Shown piece after piece: positions 26,651 to 35,199 of a DNA stretch of 64,000 bases. The number at the start of each line of letters is the position of its first letter. Position 1 is the first letter of the stretch. Position numbers and translations under genes: made by a program. Below the pieces are notes generated by a model. The model was not told where the DNA came from, made no database searches, and saw only the letters and a list, made by a program, of their open reading frames with translations. The DNA comes from Paraburkholderia caffeinitolerans (GTDB lineage: Bacteria; Pseudomonadota; Gammaproteobacteria; Burkholderiales; Burkholderiaceae): the NCBI RefSeq assembly GCF_902859945.1, contig NZ_CADIKL010000010.1, positions 124,001 to 188,000 on the forward strand, given 5' to 3'.

Positions 26651-27151
26651 ATGAGCCATGTAACAGAAAAGATCAAAGAAGAATTCCTGAAGGTGCTTCC
26701 GCCGACGATCTTTTTCTTCGTCATCCTGCATATCGTCTCGCTGATCCGCTCGCTGATGGTCAAGGGAACCGGCATCGAACTGCCCACCACGGCTTCGATC
26801 CTGCTGGCCTCGCTGATTCTCGGCAAGGCCGTGCTGCTCGCGGACATGCTGCCTTTCATCAACCGTTTTCCCGAGAAACCACTCGTCTGGAACGTTTCCT
26901 GGAAAACGCTGATGTACACGCTCGTCGCGCTGGTGATCCATTATCTCGAGCGGCTCTACGACTACTGGAAGGAAGCGCACGGCTTCGCCGCCGCCAATCA
27001 TCTGCTGCTCACGGAAATAAACTGGCCGCGCTTCTGGGCCGTGCAGATCCTGCTGCTGGTGCTGATCTTCAACTATTGCGTGATCGCGGAACTCGCGCGG
27101 GCGCTGGGCGAGGGCCGGCTCAAGAAGATGTTCCTCGGCCCGATCCGATAA
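26651..27151 (+). CDS. Small polytopic inner-membrane protein of unknown function
   Basis: The protein has 166 residues and three or four hydrophobic segments: VLPPTIFFFVILHIVSLI, ILLASLILGKAVLLADML, TLMYTLVALVIHYLE and WAVQILLLVLIFNYCVIAEL. No known family is recognised. Conserved-looking charged pieces between helices (FINRFPEKPLVWNVSWK, LEGRLKKMFLG-like tail) suggest a defined topology. GACGGAG precedes the ATG. It follows the DUF2092 pair past the stem-loops and may be co-transcribed. Confidence 0.75.
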   Translation: MSHVTEKIKEEFLKVLPPTIFFFVILHIVSLIRSLMVKGTGIELPTTASILLASLILGKAVLLADMLPFINRFPEKPLVWNVSWKTLMYTLVALVIHYLERLYDYWKEAHGFAAANHLLLTEINWPRFWAVQILLLVLIFNYCVIAELARALGEGRLKKMFLGPIR

Positions 27152-27293
27152 GCGCCGGAACAACGCTAGCCCGCATCGGCACATGGACTCGCCCCTCCTC
27201 CCTGTCCATATTGATAGCTATGCGTCGCTCCACACAGAACCTATGATTTGCCGTGAGGGTGGTTCCGCACTCCTCGCGTCTCCTCGAACCATT

Positions 27294-27319
27294 AGCCCGC
27301 TTTGTGCGGGCTTTTTTTT
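27294..27319 (+). terminator. Rho-independent terminator
   Basis: AGCCCGC (27294-27300), loop TTTGT, GCGGGCT (27306-27312), then a run of eight T. It lies 143 bp after the membrane protein gene and 27 bp before the next start. It may end that operon or a short transcript from within 27152-27293, where no gene is seen. Confidence 0.8.
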
Positions 27320-27345
27320 GCTTCATCGATAAAGCGCTTTTCCGC

Positions 27346-28839
27346 ATGAAGACACCGCGCTGGTCCGGCATGGCCGCCACCGCCCTTCTCGCTGCCGCAA
27401 TCGCCACGGCGCTCGTCGTGGCGGTGCGCGCCGAACTGCTTTACGAGAGCCGCCGCGCCGCGCTCGAGCATGCGCGCGATGCGAACCGCACGCTCGTGTT
27501 GCTCGCATCGCGCATTATTGAGCGCGACATTTCCGCTTGCACGCGCGCGTTGCAAACGCTCGACGCCTCCATGCCGGCAATCGAAACGCCTGCCATGCAT
27601 ACCTGTCTGGCGCGCTTCGTCGCGACAGAAAGCGCCGCCGCACCGGGCAAGCTCGCGCAAGCGATGGTGATGGATGCTGCCGGCAACATCGTGCAAGACT
27701 CGGCCGATTCTCTGGCCTGCCATGTCGGCCTCGCCGATGAGCCCTTTTTCAAACTTCACAGCAAGAGCCCTCAGCCAAGCGTTCAAATAAGCGCGCCATT
27801 TCGCTCATGCCTGCTCGATGGCGCGCGAACCATCGCATTGAGCCGCAGGCTTTCCGCAGCGGACGGCCGTTTCGCCGGCGTCGCGCTCGTCGCCATCAAC
27901 ATCGGCTACTTCAATCAGCTATTCGCCGATCTCGCGCCGGGCACGCAAGGCGGCATTGCCGTGCTGCGCGACGACGGCGTGCCGATCATGCGCAATGCGT
28001 TCGTCCGCGGAGATCTCGGCTTTGGCCATGCGGACGTGTTCCGGCATTTCATCGTGCATCCCGGCGGCGATTTCGTCGACTATTCGGACGTAACCGCGGG
28101 CGCGCGGCTCTACCACTATCGGTTCATCTCGGCAGCACCGCTATTGATCGTCGTGAGCGCCTCGGGCATGGACATGTTCGCGGACTGGCGGCGGCGCGCC
28201 ATGCAAGTTGGCGTCCTGACGGCCGGCTTCGGCGCGGGGTGTTTCATGCTGGCGGTCATGCTGATCCGGCAGCAGCGCAGGCGCGTGCAAGCAGAAGAAG
28301 AATTGGAGCGCGCCATCAAGACCGATCCGCTGACCCACTTGCCCAACCGTCGCGCGCTCGACGACACGGTCGCCAGCGAGTGGACCCAGGCAGCGCGCGA
28401 AAATACCGAACTCGCGGTGCTCTTCATCGACGTGGATTACTTCGAGGCCTACCACGATCGCTACGGACGCCTCGCCGGCGACGAGACGCTCTCTACCGTC
28501 GGCCGCGTGATTACGCGCGCGCTGCGCCAATCCGGCGGCACGGCGGGCCGCTACGACGGCGAGGTTTTCATGGCCGTGCTGCCACGCACGCCGTTGCACG
28601 CGGCCATCGAAATAGCAGAGGAGATTGGCGAGGCGGTGCGCCGTTGCGATATTCCACACGCGGACAATGCCAGCGGCAAAGTCACGGTGAGCATCGGCGT
28701 GGCCACGCGCGTGCCGTCGCTGGACAGCGACGGCAACGCATTGATGCGCGAGGCGGACGAGGCGCTCTATGCCGCGAAGGCGGAGGGCCGCGATCGGGTG
28801 GCTTCGAATTCGATGCCGTCGGACATCGACAACAGTTAA
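27346..28839 (+). CDS. Membrane GGDEF-domain protein with degenerate active site
   Basis: The protein has 497 residues. Two membrane helices (about 9-29 and 290-312) enclose a periplasmic sensor domain of the Cache type. The cytoplasmic GGDEF domain begins near KTDPLTHLPNRRALD. The signature that should be GG(D/E)EF reads DGEVF within GRYDGEVFMAVLP, and the LFIDVDYFEAYHDRYG metal loop is kept. Loss of the first Gly and of the second acidic residue makes cyclase activity unlikely, so it may be a c-di-GMP or GTP sensor, or inactive. The start at 27346 lies after the terminator; the ribosome site is weak. Confidence 0.88.
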   Translation: MKTPRWSGMAATALLAAAIATALVVAVRAELLYESRRAALEHARDANRTLVLLASRIIERDISACTRALQTLDASMPAIETPAMHTCLARFVATESAAAPGKLAQAMVMDAAGNIVQDSADSLACHVGLADEPFFKLHSKSPQPSVQISAPFRSCLLDGARTIALSRRLSAADGRFAGVALVAINIGYFNQLFADLAPGTQGGIAVLRDDGVPIMRNAFVRGDLGFGHADVFRHFIVHPGGDFVDYSDVTAGARLYHYRFISAAPLLIVVSASGMDMFADWRRRAMQVGVLTAGFGAGCFMLAVMLIRQQRRRVQAEEELERAIKTDPLTHLPNRRALDDTVASEWTQAARENTELAVLFIDVDYFEAYHDRYGRLAGDETLSTVGRVITRALRQSGGTAGRYDGEVFMAVLPRTPLHAAIEIAEEIGEAVRRCDIPHADNASGKVTVSIGVATRVPSLDSDGNALMREADEALYAAKAEGRDRVASNSMPSDIDNS

Positions 28840-28848
28840 CGGCTAAAT

Positions 28849-28879
28849 GGCATCGGCCGCAAACCACGCGGCCGATGCC
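28849..28879. terminator. Bidirectional terminator hairpin
   Basis: GGCATCGGCCGC (28849-28860) and GCGGCCGATGCC (28868-28879) form a perfect 12-bp stem with a 7-nt loop, placed exactly between the convergent GGDEF and alkylsulfatase genes. Confidence 0.7.
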
Positions 28880-28891
28880 CGACCCAGTCTG

Positions 28892-30859
28892 TTACGGACG
28901 CGGCGTAACGATCGGGAACAGCGGGTTGAACTGATCGGTCAGCGAAAGCAGTTCCGAAATCTTGGCGCGATCGCCATCGACCTTCGCGCGGCCTGCCGCC
29001 ACTTCCTTGTCCAGATTCGTCGTGTGCAACATGATGTTGTCGAGACTGTCCTTCGGCATGGTCAGCGTGACATCGGCCTTCGGATTGAGCTTGCCTTCGT
29101 TATAGACGAGCACCGAATTTTCGAGGCTCACGGCATATTGCTTGTGCAGGTCCGGGAACACCCAGTTGACCGTGATGTTCTTGCCGTCGGCCTTGTCGCC
29201 GTCGATATGCATGGAGAGGAACTCCAGCGCCATTTCCGGCGTCATGGCGCGGATCGTGTCCGGGCTCGCCGTCTGCACCGCCGGAGCCTTCGGAATGCCG
29301 TTGCGCAATTCATACGCACCCATCAGGTACACGTCGCGCCACGGGCCGGCTTCCGACTGGTAGCCGAGTTGCTCGAGCGCGTCGGCTTCGAGATTCTTGG
29401 CTTCCTGGTTGTTCGGTTCGGCATAGACAGCCATGTTCATGACCTGAGCGACCCAACGGTAATCGCCCTTGGCATAGGCGTCACGCGACTTCTTGATGAC
29501 GGCCGGCACGCCGCCCATGAAGTCCATCGTGTTCTTCGCCGTTTCCACCGGCGGCAGCGGGTGCAGGTCGGCCGGGTTGCCGCTGTACCAGCCCATATAG
29601 CGCTGATAGACGGCCTTGGCGTCGTGAACCACGGTGCCGTAGTAGCCATGGTTGTACCACTTGTCATCGAGGCTCTTCGGCAGCTTCACCATGTCGCCGA
29701 TTTCGTCCATGGTGTAACCCATGTTGATCAGGCGCAGCGACTGGTCGTGAATGTACTTGTACGTGTCGCGCTGCTTCTTCAGGTAGTCGTTGATGTACGC
29801 GTTATCCCACGTCGGCCAGTGGTGCGAGGCGAACACCACCTGCACTTGCGGGCCGAACATGTCGATCGTCGTGTTCAGCGCCTGCCACCACTTGTTCGCG
29901 TCGCGCACCTGGGCGCCGCGCAGCGTGTAGAGGTTGTGCAGCGTGTGGGTTGCGTCTTCCGCCGCGCACAGCGCGTGGTACTTCGGGAAATAGAACAGCA
30001 TCTCGGCCGGCGCTTCCGTGCCAGGGGCCATCTGGAACACCACTTCGAGCCCGTCGATGGTGCGCTTCTCGCCGGTCTTCTTGATGATGTCGGTCGGAGG
30101 AATCAGCGTGACCGTGCCGAGAGACGTGGTCTTGCCGAGGCCGCCGTCAATCTGCCCCTTCGCGTCTCGCGGCAGCAGCGCGCCGTACATGTAAATCGCG
30201 CGGCGGCTCATGGCGTTGCCGGCGAACACGTTTTCGCTCACGGCTTCTTCAAGGAAGCCGTCCGGCGCGTAAATCTTCACCTTGCCCGACTTCACGTCGG
30301 CTTCGTTCACCACGCCCCTCACGCCGCCGTAGTGGTCAATGTGGCTATGCGAGTAGATCACGGCAACCACGGGCTTCTTCGGGCGATGCTGGTAGTAAAG
30401 GTCGAGGCCCGCCTTGGACATTTCCGTGGAGATCAGCGGGTCGATCACGATCACGCCGTGATCCGTCTCGACGATCGACATGACAGACAGGTCGAAGCCG
30501 CGAATCTGGTAAACGCCGTCCGTGACCTTGAACAGGCCGTTGTCCATGTTGAGCTGCGCGTTGCGCCACAGGCTCGGGTTGACCGTGGGCGGTGCGTCCT
30601 TGCCCTGAAGGAACTGATAGCCATCTAGCGTCCACACGGTCCTGCCGTCGGCGCCCTTGACGTTCATGTTCGGTAGCGTGGCGATAAAGCCGCGCTTGGA
30701 GTCTTCGTAGTCCTTGCGATCGCTCATCGGCAGCGTCTTGAGCAGATCGGCGTTGGCCTGGGCCGTCGTGGGCGTGGCATCCTTCGTGGCTTCGGCGGCA
30801 AACACCATGCCGACGCAAAGGGGAATGGCGGCAAGCGGGATAAGCAGGCGGGATTTCAT
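28892..30859 (-). CDS. Metallo-beta-lactamase alkyl sulfatase (SdsA1/BDS1 type), copy 1
   Basis: The protein has 655 residues with a signal peptide (LLIPLAAIPLCVGMVFAAEA), so it should be periplasmic. The zinc site is His171-x-His173-x-Asp175-His176 in YSHSHIDHYGG, with further ligands in ETDHGVIVIDP and VFASHHWPTWDN. The C-terminal third carries an SCP2-like domain typical of these alkylsulfatases. It hydrolyses primary or secondary alkyl sulfates to alcohol and sulfate. AAGAGGAA precedes the ATG. It starts 51 bp after the P-type ATPase stop and may be the last gene of that operon. A paralogue lies at 37.5-39.5 kb. Confidence 0.92.
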   Translation of the reverse strand: MKSRLLIPLAAIPLCVGMVFAAEATKDATPTTAQANADLLKTLPMSDRKDYEDSKRGFIATLPNMNVKGADGRTVWTLDGYQFLQGKDAPPTVNPSLWRNAQLNMDNGLFKVTDGVYQIRGFDLSVMSIVETDHGVIVIDPLISTEMSKAGLDLYYQHRPKKPVVAVIYSHSHIDHYGGVRGVVNEADVKSGKVKIYAPDGFLEEAVSENVFAGNAMSRRAIYMYGALLPRDAKGQIDGGLGKTTSLGTVTLIPPTDIIKKTGEKRTIDGLEVVFQMAPGTEAPAEMLFYFPKYHALCAAEDATHTLHNLYTLRGAQVRDANKWWQALNTTIDMFGPQVQVVFASHHWPTWDNAYINDYLKKQRDTYKYIHDQSLRLINMGYTMDEIGDMVKLPKSLDDKWYNHGYYGTVVHDAKAVYQRYMGWYSGNPADLHPLPPVETAKNTMDFMGGVPAVIKKSRDAYAKGDYRWVAQVMNMAVYAEPNNQEAKNLEADALEQLGYQSEAGPWRDVYLMGAYELRNGIPKAPAVQTASPDTIRAMTPEMALEFLSMHIDGDKADGKNITVNWVFPDLHKQYAVSLENSVLVYNEGKLNPKADVTLTMPKDSLDNIMLHTTNLDKEVAAGRAKVDGDRAKISELLSLTDQFNPLFPIVTPRP

Positions 30860-30910
30860 AGTATTCCTCTTGGGTTGAGCAAAAAACAACGACGTTTTTC
30901 TAAAGTCCTG

Positions 30911-32953
30911 TTACGGGCGACCAACAAGTTCCGGCTGAGCGGCAGGAGAAGCAACCGAACGCTCGCTGTCCGTTTCCGAAAATCGAAGCAGCCTGCCGGC
31001 ATTGGCAAGCACGATGAACGTGCCGATGTTGTGCAACACGGCGATCCACACCGCGTCGAGCGCGCCCACTGCCGCAATGGCGATCACGGCGGCGGTCCAC
31101 GCCACGCCGAACACGGCATTGACGGTGGCCGTGCGCCGGCAGCGGCGTCCAAGCTTCAGGCAGGCGGGAATGCGGCGCAGGTCGTCGCCGAGCAGCACGA
31201 CGTCGGCGGCGGCCACCGCAATGTCCACGCCGCGTCCGCCGATTGCGATGCTCGTCGCGCCCGCCTTGATCGCGAGCACGTCGTTCACGCCGTCGCCGAC
31301 CACGAGCGGCCGGCGGCCAGCGGCGAGCTCCTGCTCGACGAACGCGAGCTTGTCCTGCGGCAGCGCGCCCGCAATCACCTGTTCGATGCCGAGCTCCGCC
31401 GCCACGCTGCGCGCGACGGCCTCGCGGTCGCCGGTCAAGAGCGTCTGGCGCGTAAGCCCCAGTTCGCGCAATTGCGCGAGCGCTTCGGCGGCATCGGGGC
31501 GCAGCGCATCCGCGAAGGCGAACCACGCGAGCAGCTTGCCGTCGAGCGCGACACCCGCGAGCGGTCCGTCGTGATCGGGCAGCGCGCCGCCAAGATCCTG
31601 AACGTGCTCACGCAGGAGCGCCTCGCGCCCCAGCACCGCGAAGCCCTGCTCGGTCTGCGACACCACGCCGAGCCCGCGCAGTTCGCGCACCGCTTCCTCG
31701 CTCGACGAATGAACGCCCTGCTCGGCTGCGTAGCGTTGCAGCGCCCGGCTCACGGGGTGCGCGCTGCCACGGCTCAAGTGCGCGGCGAGCGCGCTGGCAC
31801 GCGCGGCATCCGCGCCGGGCCGCAGCACGACGTCGACCACGCGCAGTTCGCCATGCGTGAGCGTGCCGGTCTTGTCGACCACGAGCGCATCGAGATCGGC
31901 CACGCGATCGAGAAACGCCGCATTGCGCAGCAGCAGGCCGTGACGCGCGCCCACCGCGATGCCCGCGATGGCTGTCGCCGGCGCGGCGAGCACGAGCGCG
32001 CACGGGCACGCCGCCACGATGACCGCGAGCATGGCCCCCGAATTCGCCGACGTGAACCACACGAGCGCCGCCACCAGCAGCACGAGTGCGAGATAGCCGC
32101 CCATGTAGCGTTCGAGCGCCTCGGTGATAGGCGGCTTGACCCGCTCGGCATGCGCAAGCAATTCGACGATGCGGCCCAGCGTCGACTGCTCGCCCACGCG
32201 CGTGACTTCCACGCGCAGCGCGCCGTCGACGTTCATCGCGCCGCCGTAGACCGTGTCGCCCGTGGCGACTTCCACGGGCAGCGACTCGCCGGTAATCGGG
32301 CTGTTGTCGACGGCGGAATGGCCCGACATGACCACGCCGTCAGCAGGAATCCGCGCGCCGGCCGCGACTTCGAGCAAGTCCCCGCACGCGAGCGCTTCGG
32401 CCGGCACGTCTTCCACCGTGCCGTCCGGTTTCACGCGTCTCGCATGAATGGCCGCGAGGCGCGAGAGCGCGCGAATGGCTTCTTGCGAACCCAGCACGCT
32501 GCGCTCTTCGAGCGCGTGGCCGAAGGTCATCACGACCGGCAGCAGCGCGGCGGTCACCATGTCGCCGGTGGCCCACGCCGCGAGCATGGCCAATGCGATC
32601 AGCCGGTCCGTCACACCATGCAGGCTCGGGAACTTCAGGCTGTGCCAGGCGCCCGCGAAGACCGGTCCCGCCACCAGCAGCGAGGCGAGCCCCGCGAGCA
32701 CGTCGGCCAGCGCGGCGCCCTGGGTCGCGAAAAAGCGCCAGCCGCACGACAGCAACAGCAGCGCCGCTGCGGCGAGCGCCAGCACGATGCGCCGCGAAAT
32801 GGCGCGGCGCTCGTCCGGCGCGAGCGCGATTCCCGGCGCCTGCGCCAGGTTCGCCGGCGACGCATCGTGCGCGTGGGCGGCTTCATCGCCTGCATGCATG
32901 GCGTGATGCATCTCAGCGGCAGCCGGCTGGAACGAATCGGCGTTCGCGTTCAT
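30911..32953 (-). CDS. P1B-type heavy-metal-transporting ATPase, atypical metal site
   Basis: The protein has 680 residues. There is no N-terminal HMA metal-binding domain; instead the N-terminus is His-rich (MHHAMHAGDEAAHAHD). Core motifs: TGES (222-225), CPC (316-318) in the metal-transport helix, the phosphorylated Asp360 of DKTGTLT, His399-Pro400, and GDGVND. The last helix reads LHNIGTFIVLANAGRLL near 640-656, where Zn/Cd pumps have an Asp, and the helix before it lacks the usual Lys. Substrate is therefore uncertain. The start ATG overlaps the stop of the SPFH gene upstream by four bases, indicating translational coupling. Confidence 0.92.
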   Translation of the reverse strand: MNANADSFQPAAAEMHHAMHAGDEAAHAHDASPANLAQAPGIALAPDERRAISRRIVLALAAAALLLLSCGWRFFATQGAALADVLAGLASLLVAGPVFAGAWHSLKFPSLHGVTDRLIALAMLAAWATGDMVTAALLPVVMTFGHALEERSVLGSQEAIRALSRLAAIHARRVKPDGTVEDVPAEALACGDLLEVAAGARIPADGVVMSGHSAVDNSPITGESLPVEVATGDTVYGGAMNVDGALRVEVTRVGEQSTLGRIVELLAHAERVKPPITEALERYMGGYLALVLLVAALVWFTSANSGAMLAVIVAACPCALVLAAPATAIAGIAVGARHGLLLRNAAFLDRVADLDALVVDKTGTLTHGELRVVDVVLRPGADAARASALAAHLSRGSAHPVSRALQRYAAEQGVHSSSEEAVRELRGLGVVSQTEQGFAVLGREALLREHVQDLGGALPDHDGPLAGVALDGKLLAWFAFADALRPDAAEALAQLRELGLTRQTLLTGDREAVARSVAAELGIEQVIAGALPQDKLAFVEQELAAGRRPLVVGDGVNDVLAIKAGATSIAIGGRGVDIAVAAADVVLLGDDLRRIPACLKLGRRCRRTATVNAVFGVAWTAAVIAIAAVGALDAVWIAVLHNIGTFIVLANAGRLLRFSETDSERSVASPAAQPELVGRP

Positions 32954-34092
32954 TGCGCCTTTCCTGGAAGTACGAGACTCGACGTGTCATAGGGGTCGAT
33001 CGTGGTCACGCGGCCCGCCTTCGCGAGAATCTGCTCGATGCGGTCGCGGTATGCGCGCGCGAGCAGCCCTTGGTCGCTGTTCGCGTCGAGCGATGCTTCG
33101 AGCTGCGAAATAGTTTGCGTCTGCTCTTGGGCCTTCGACACGCGCTCGGTCGCGTTGGCTCTTGCGTTTTGCAAGACCTGGTCGGCATGCTGCTGCGCAT
33201 CCTGGCGCGTGGTCTCGGCGGCGGTGCGCGCGTCGGCGATATTGCGTTGCGCGCTCTGCAACGCGTTCAGCACCGAGTTGAAGGCATCCACCGCCGCTGC
33301 CGGCACGTTGGCCTGCACATCGACGCGCGATACCTCGATGCCGAGGCCCGCGCCACGCGCTTCGAGCGAGCGCAACTGGCGCTCCACCGCTTGCGCGATG
33401 TCGACGCGCAGATGCTCGCGCTGCTCGGTCATCTGCGCGTCCGCTGCCAGCAGTTCAGGGCGCGCGACGAGAATCGCGTCGAGGTCGCGCGACGCGCTCA
33501 CCTGCGCCACGGCGGACGCCGTGATGCGTTCGAGCGCAGCGGCGAGCAGCGGCTGCTGCACCGCGTATTCATAGGGCGAGCTCACGCGGTAGTACAGCGT
33601 GGCCGCGAGTTGCACGACGGCAGCGTCGCCCGTGAGCACATAGCCCGAGCCTGCGAGCGCGTCCGAGAACGGCGTGCCGTTGGTGCCCATCGCGGCATCG
33701 GGATGAAAGCCCCACGACGACATGTCGTCGCCGGCCTGCGATGCATCGGCCGAAGGCGCGTTGGGGGTGGGGTCGAGCGCGCGGGCGCGCGCATCGCGAT
33801 CGAGCGAGGCAATGCGCTGCTCGAGCACGCGCGCGGACCCAGGCAGCAGCACGACAGTTTCGAACGGGCGCGGCCACGCGAGCAGCAGGCCCGCACCATG
33901 CACGCGCACGAACTTGCCAAAGCGCATCACCACGGCCTGGCTGTCCGCCGGCACACGGCGGACGTTCGAGACGCTCCATGCGGCCGCAGCCACCACGGCG
34001 AGCACGGTCACGAACCAGAACACGATGCGCACCGCCTGCACGCCGGGACTGGGCGTAGGGTTGGGCCGGGAAGGAAGCGTGGCGGCGCTCAT
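32950..34092 (-). CDS. SPFH-domain protein, HflK-like
   Basis: The protein has 380 residues: one N-terminal membrane helix (about 22-42, VRIVFWFVTVLAVVAAAAWSV), then an SPFH/band-7 domain beginning VPADSQAVVMRFGKFVRVHGAGLLLAWPRPFETVVLLP. A long Ala/Gln/Arg-rich coiled-coil stretch (NALQSAQRNIADARTAAETT onward) follows. Band-7 proteins assemble into ring-like membrane cages; HflK/HflC control the FtsH protease. This one belongs to a separate operon with two more SPFH genes and the metal ATPase. It overlaps both neighbours by four bases. Confidence 0.88.
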   Translation of the reverse strand: MSAATLPSRPNPTPSPGVQAVRIVFWFVTVLAVVAAAAWSVSNVRRVPADSQAVVMRFGKFVRVHGAGLLLAWPRPFETVVLLPGSARVLEQRIASLDRDARARALDPTPNAPSADASQAGDDMSSWGFHPDAAMGTNGTPFSDALAGSGYVLTGDAAVVQLAATLYYRVSSPYEYAVQQPLLAAALERITASAVAQVSASRDLDAILVARPELLAADAQMTEQREHLRVDIAQAVERQLRSLEARGAGLGIEVSRVDVQANVPAAAVDAFNSVLNALQSAQRNIADARTAAETTRQDAQQHADQVLQNARANATERVSKAQEQTQTISQLEASLDANSDQGLLARAYRDRIEQILAKAGRVTTIDPYDTSSLVLPGKAQ

Positions 34093-35171
34093 GGCTTGGC
34101 GTGCGCCTTCGCGCTCGCGTGCGAGGCGGATTTGGCGCTCGCCCCGGTCCCCGCATCGAGGCCGGCCGGCCCCTGCACGAGCACGCGAAACGGCGCGGCG
34201 TCGGTGCGCACGATGAGATTCGTATTCGCATTCACGACAGTAGATAGCGTATCGAGCGAGCGCAGCATCGTATAAAGCTGCGGGTTGCCCGCATAGCTCT
34301 TGCCGTAGATCGCGGCGGCGTCGCGGCGCGAATCCGCTTCGATGCCGGCGGCCTGCGCATTGGCGTCGGCCACCGCAATGCGCGCGTCGCGATCCGCATC
34401 GGAGCGGATCTGCGCAGCCTCGCGCTTGCCTTCGGCGGTGCGTTCGGCCGCCACCGTCTCGCGCTCGGCGCGCATACGCTCGACCGTCGCGGACAAAGTG
34501 GCCGCCGGCAGCGTCAGCCGTTCGAGCCCGACTTGCACGGCGTGCACGCCATAGGTCGCATAAAGCTGGGCGTCGATCTGCTTGCGCAACTCGTCTTCGT
34601 ACGCCTCGATCTTCACGTCCTTGGCGTTGGTGTTGACGAGCGAGGCAAGCTCGAAGCCCGAGGTCGTGGTCTGCAACGCGGAGCCGAGCAGCGAGCGGAT
34701 CTGGCGTGCAGCTTCATCGGGCTCGTTGCGCACGGCGCGCACGAAATGGTTCACGTCGGCCTTGTCGGCGGGCACGCGCCAGGCCACCCAAGCCTGCACG
34801 AGAATCCGCAACCCGTCGCGCGTACCCACGTCCTGCAGGCCGCTCGACGTCGTATGCAGGCGCAGGTCCACGGGCACCGTGGCCTCGATGGGCGCGGGCA
34901 GCCGCCACGCGAGCCCCGGGTCGAGCACCACGCGCACCGGCTCGCCAAAGCGCGTCACCACCGCCGCCTCGCCCTCGCGCACCTGCACGAAGCTCGCGAT
35001 CGCGATAGCAATCGCGACGCAAAGCACCGCGAGCACCGCGCGGCGCACGAATCCCTTGCCATCGCCGCTCGCCCCTTCATCGCCATGGTGATGATGGTGG
35101 TGATGACCGTGCGCGTGCCCCGCATGACCGTGGTGATGATGATGATGTGAACTGCTCAACGTTTGCTCCAC
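34089..35171 (-). CDS. SPFH-domain protein, HflC-like with histidine-rich N-terminus
   Basis: The protein has 360 residues. The first 35 residues contain two long histidine runs separated by Gly/Ala (SSSHHHHHHGHAGHAHG then seven His), probably a cytoplasmic metal-binding tail. One membrane helix follows (AVLAVLCVAIAIAIASFVQV). Then comes an SPFH domain: REGEAAVVTRFGEPVRVVLDPGLAWRLPAPIEATVPVDLRL. A C-terminal coiled coil and a LYTMLRSLDTLSTVVNANTNLIVRTDAAPFRVL end resemble HflC. It overlaps the HflK-like gene by four bases. The histidine tail is unusual for HflC and fits a link to the metal ATPase. Confidence 0.9.
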   Translation of the reverse strand: MEQTLSSSHHHHHHGHAGHAHGHHHHHHHGDEGASGDGKGFVRRAVLAVLCVAIAIAIASFVQVREGEAAVVTRFGEPVRVVLDPGLAWRLPAPIEATVPVDLRLHTTSSGLQDVGTRDGLRILVQAWVAWRVPADKADVNHFVRAVRNEPDEAARQIRSLLGSALQTTTSGFELASLVNTNAKDVKIEAYEDELRKQIDAQLYATYGVHAVQVGLERLTLPAATLSATVERMRAERETVAAERTAEGKREAAQIRSDADRDARIAVADANAQAAGIEADSRRDAAAIYGKSYAGNPQLYTMLRSLDTLSTVVNANTNLIVRTDAAPFRVLVQGPAGLDAGTGASAKSASHASAKAHAKP

Positions 35172-35199
35172 AGGGGTTGGCGTGGTTCTTCAGTACAGC

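Noticed and set aside
27152..27293. A small RNA or tRNA before the terminator
   Set aside because: GGTTCCGC and TCGAACC look tRNA-like, but no cloverleaf, anticodon stem or CCA end can be drawn. A short transcript remains possible but unsupported.
28847..30628. Long rightward frame opposite alkylsulfatase copy 1, and a similar one opposite copy 2
   Set aside because: Antisense shadows: no domain, unusual His/Arg/Val composition, while the minus strand has the zinc motif, signal peptide and ribosome site.
34089..35171. His runs as a cloning tag or assembly artefact
   Set aside because: The runs are interrupted by natural Gly/Ala/Asp codons, use mixed CAT/CAC codons and sit in a normal operon.
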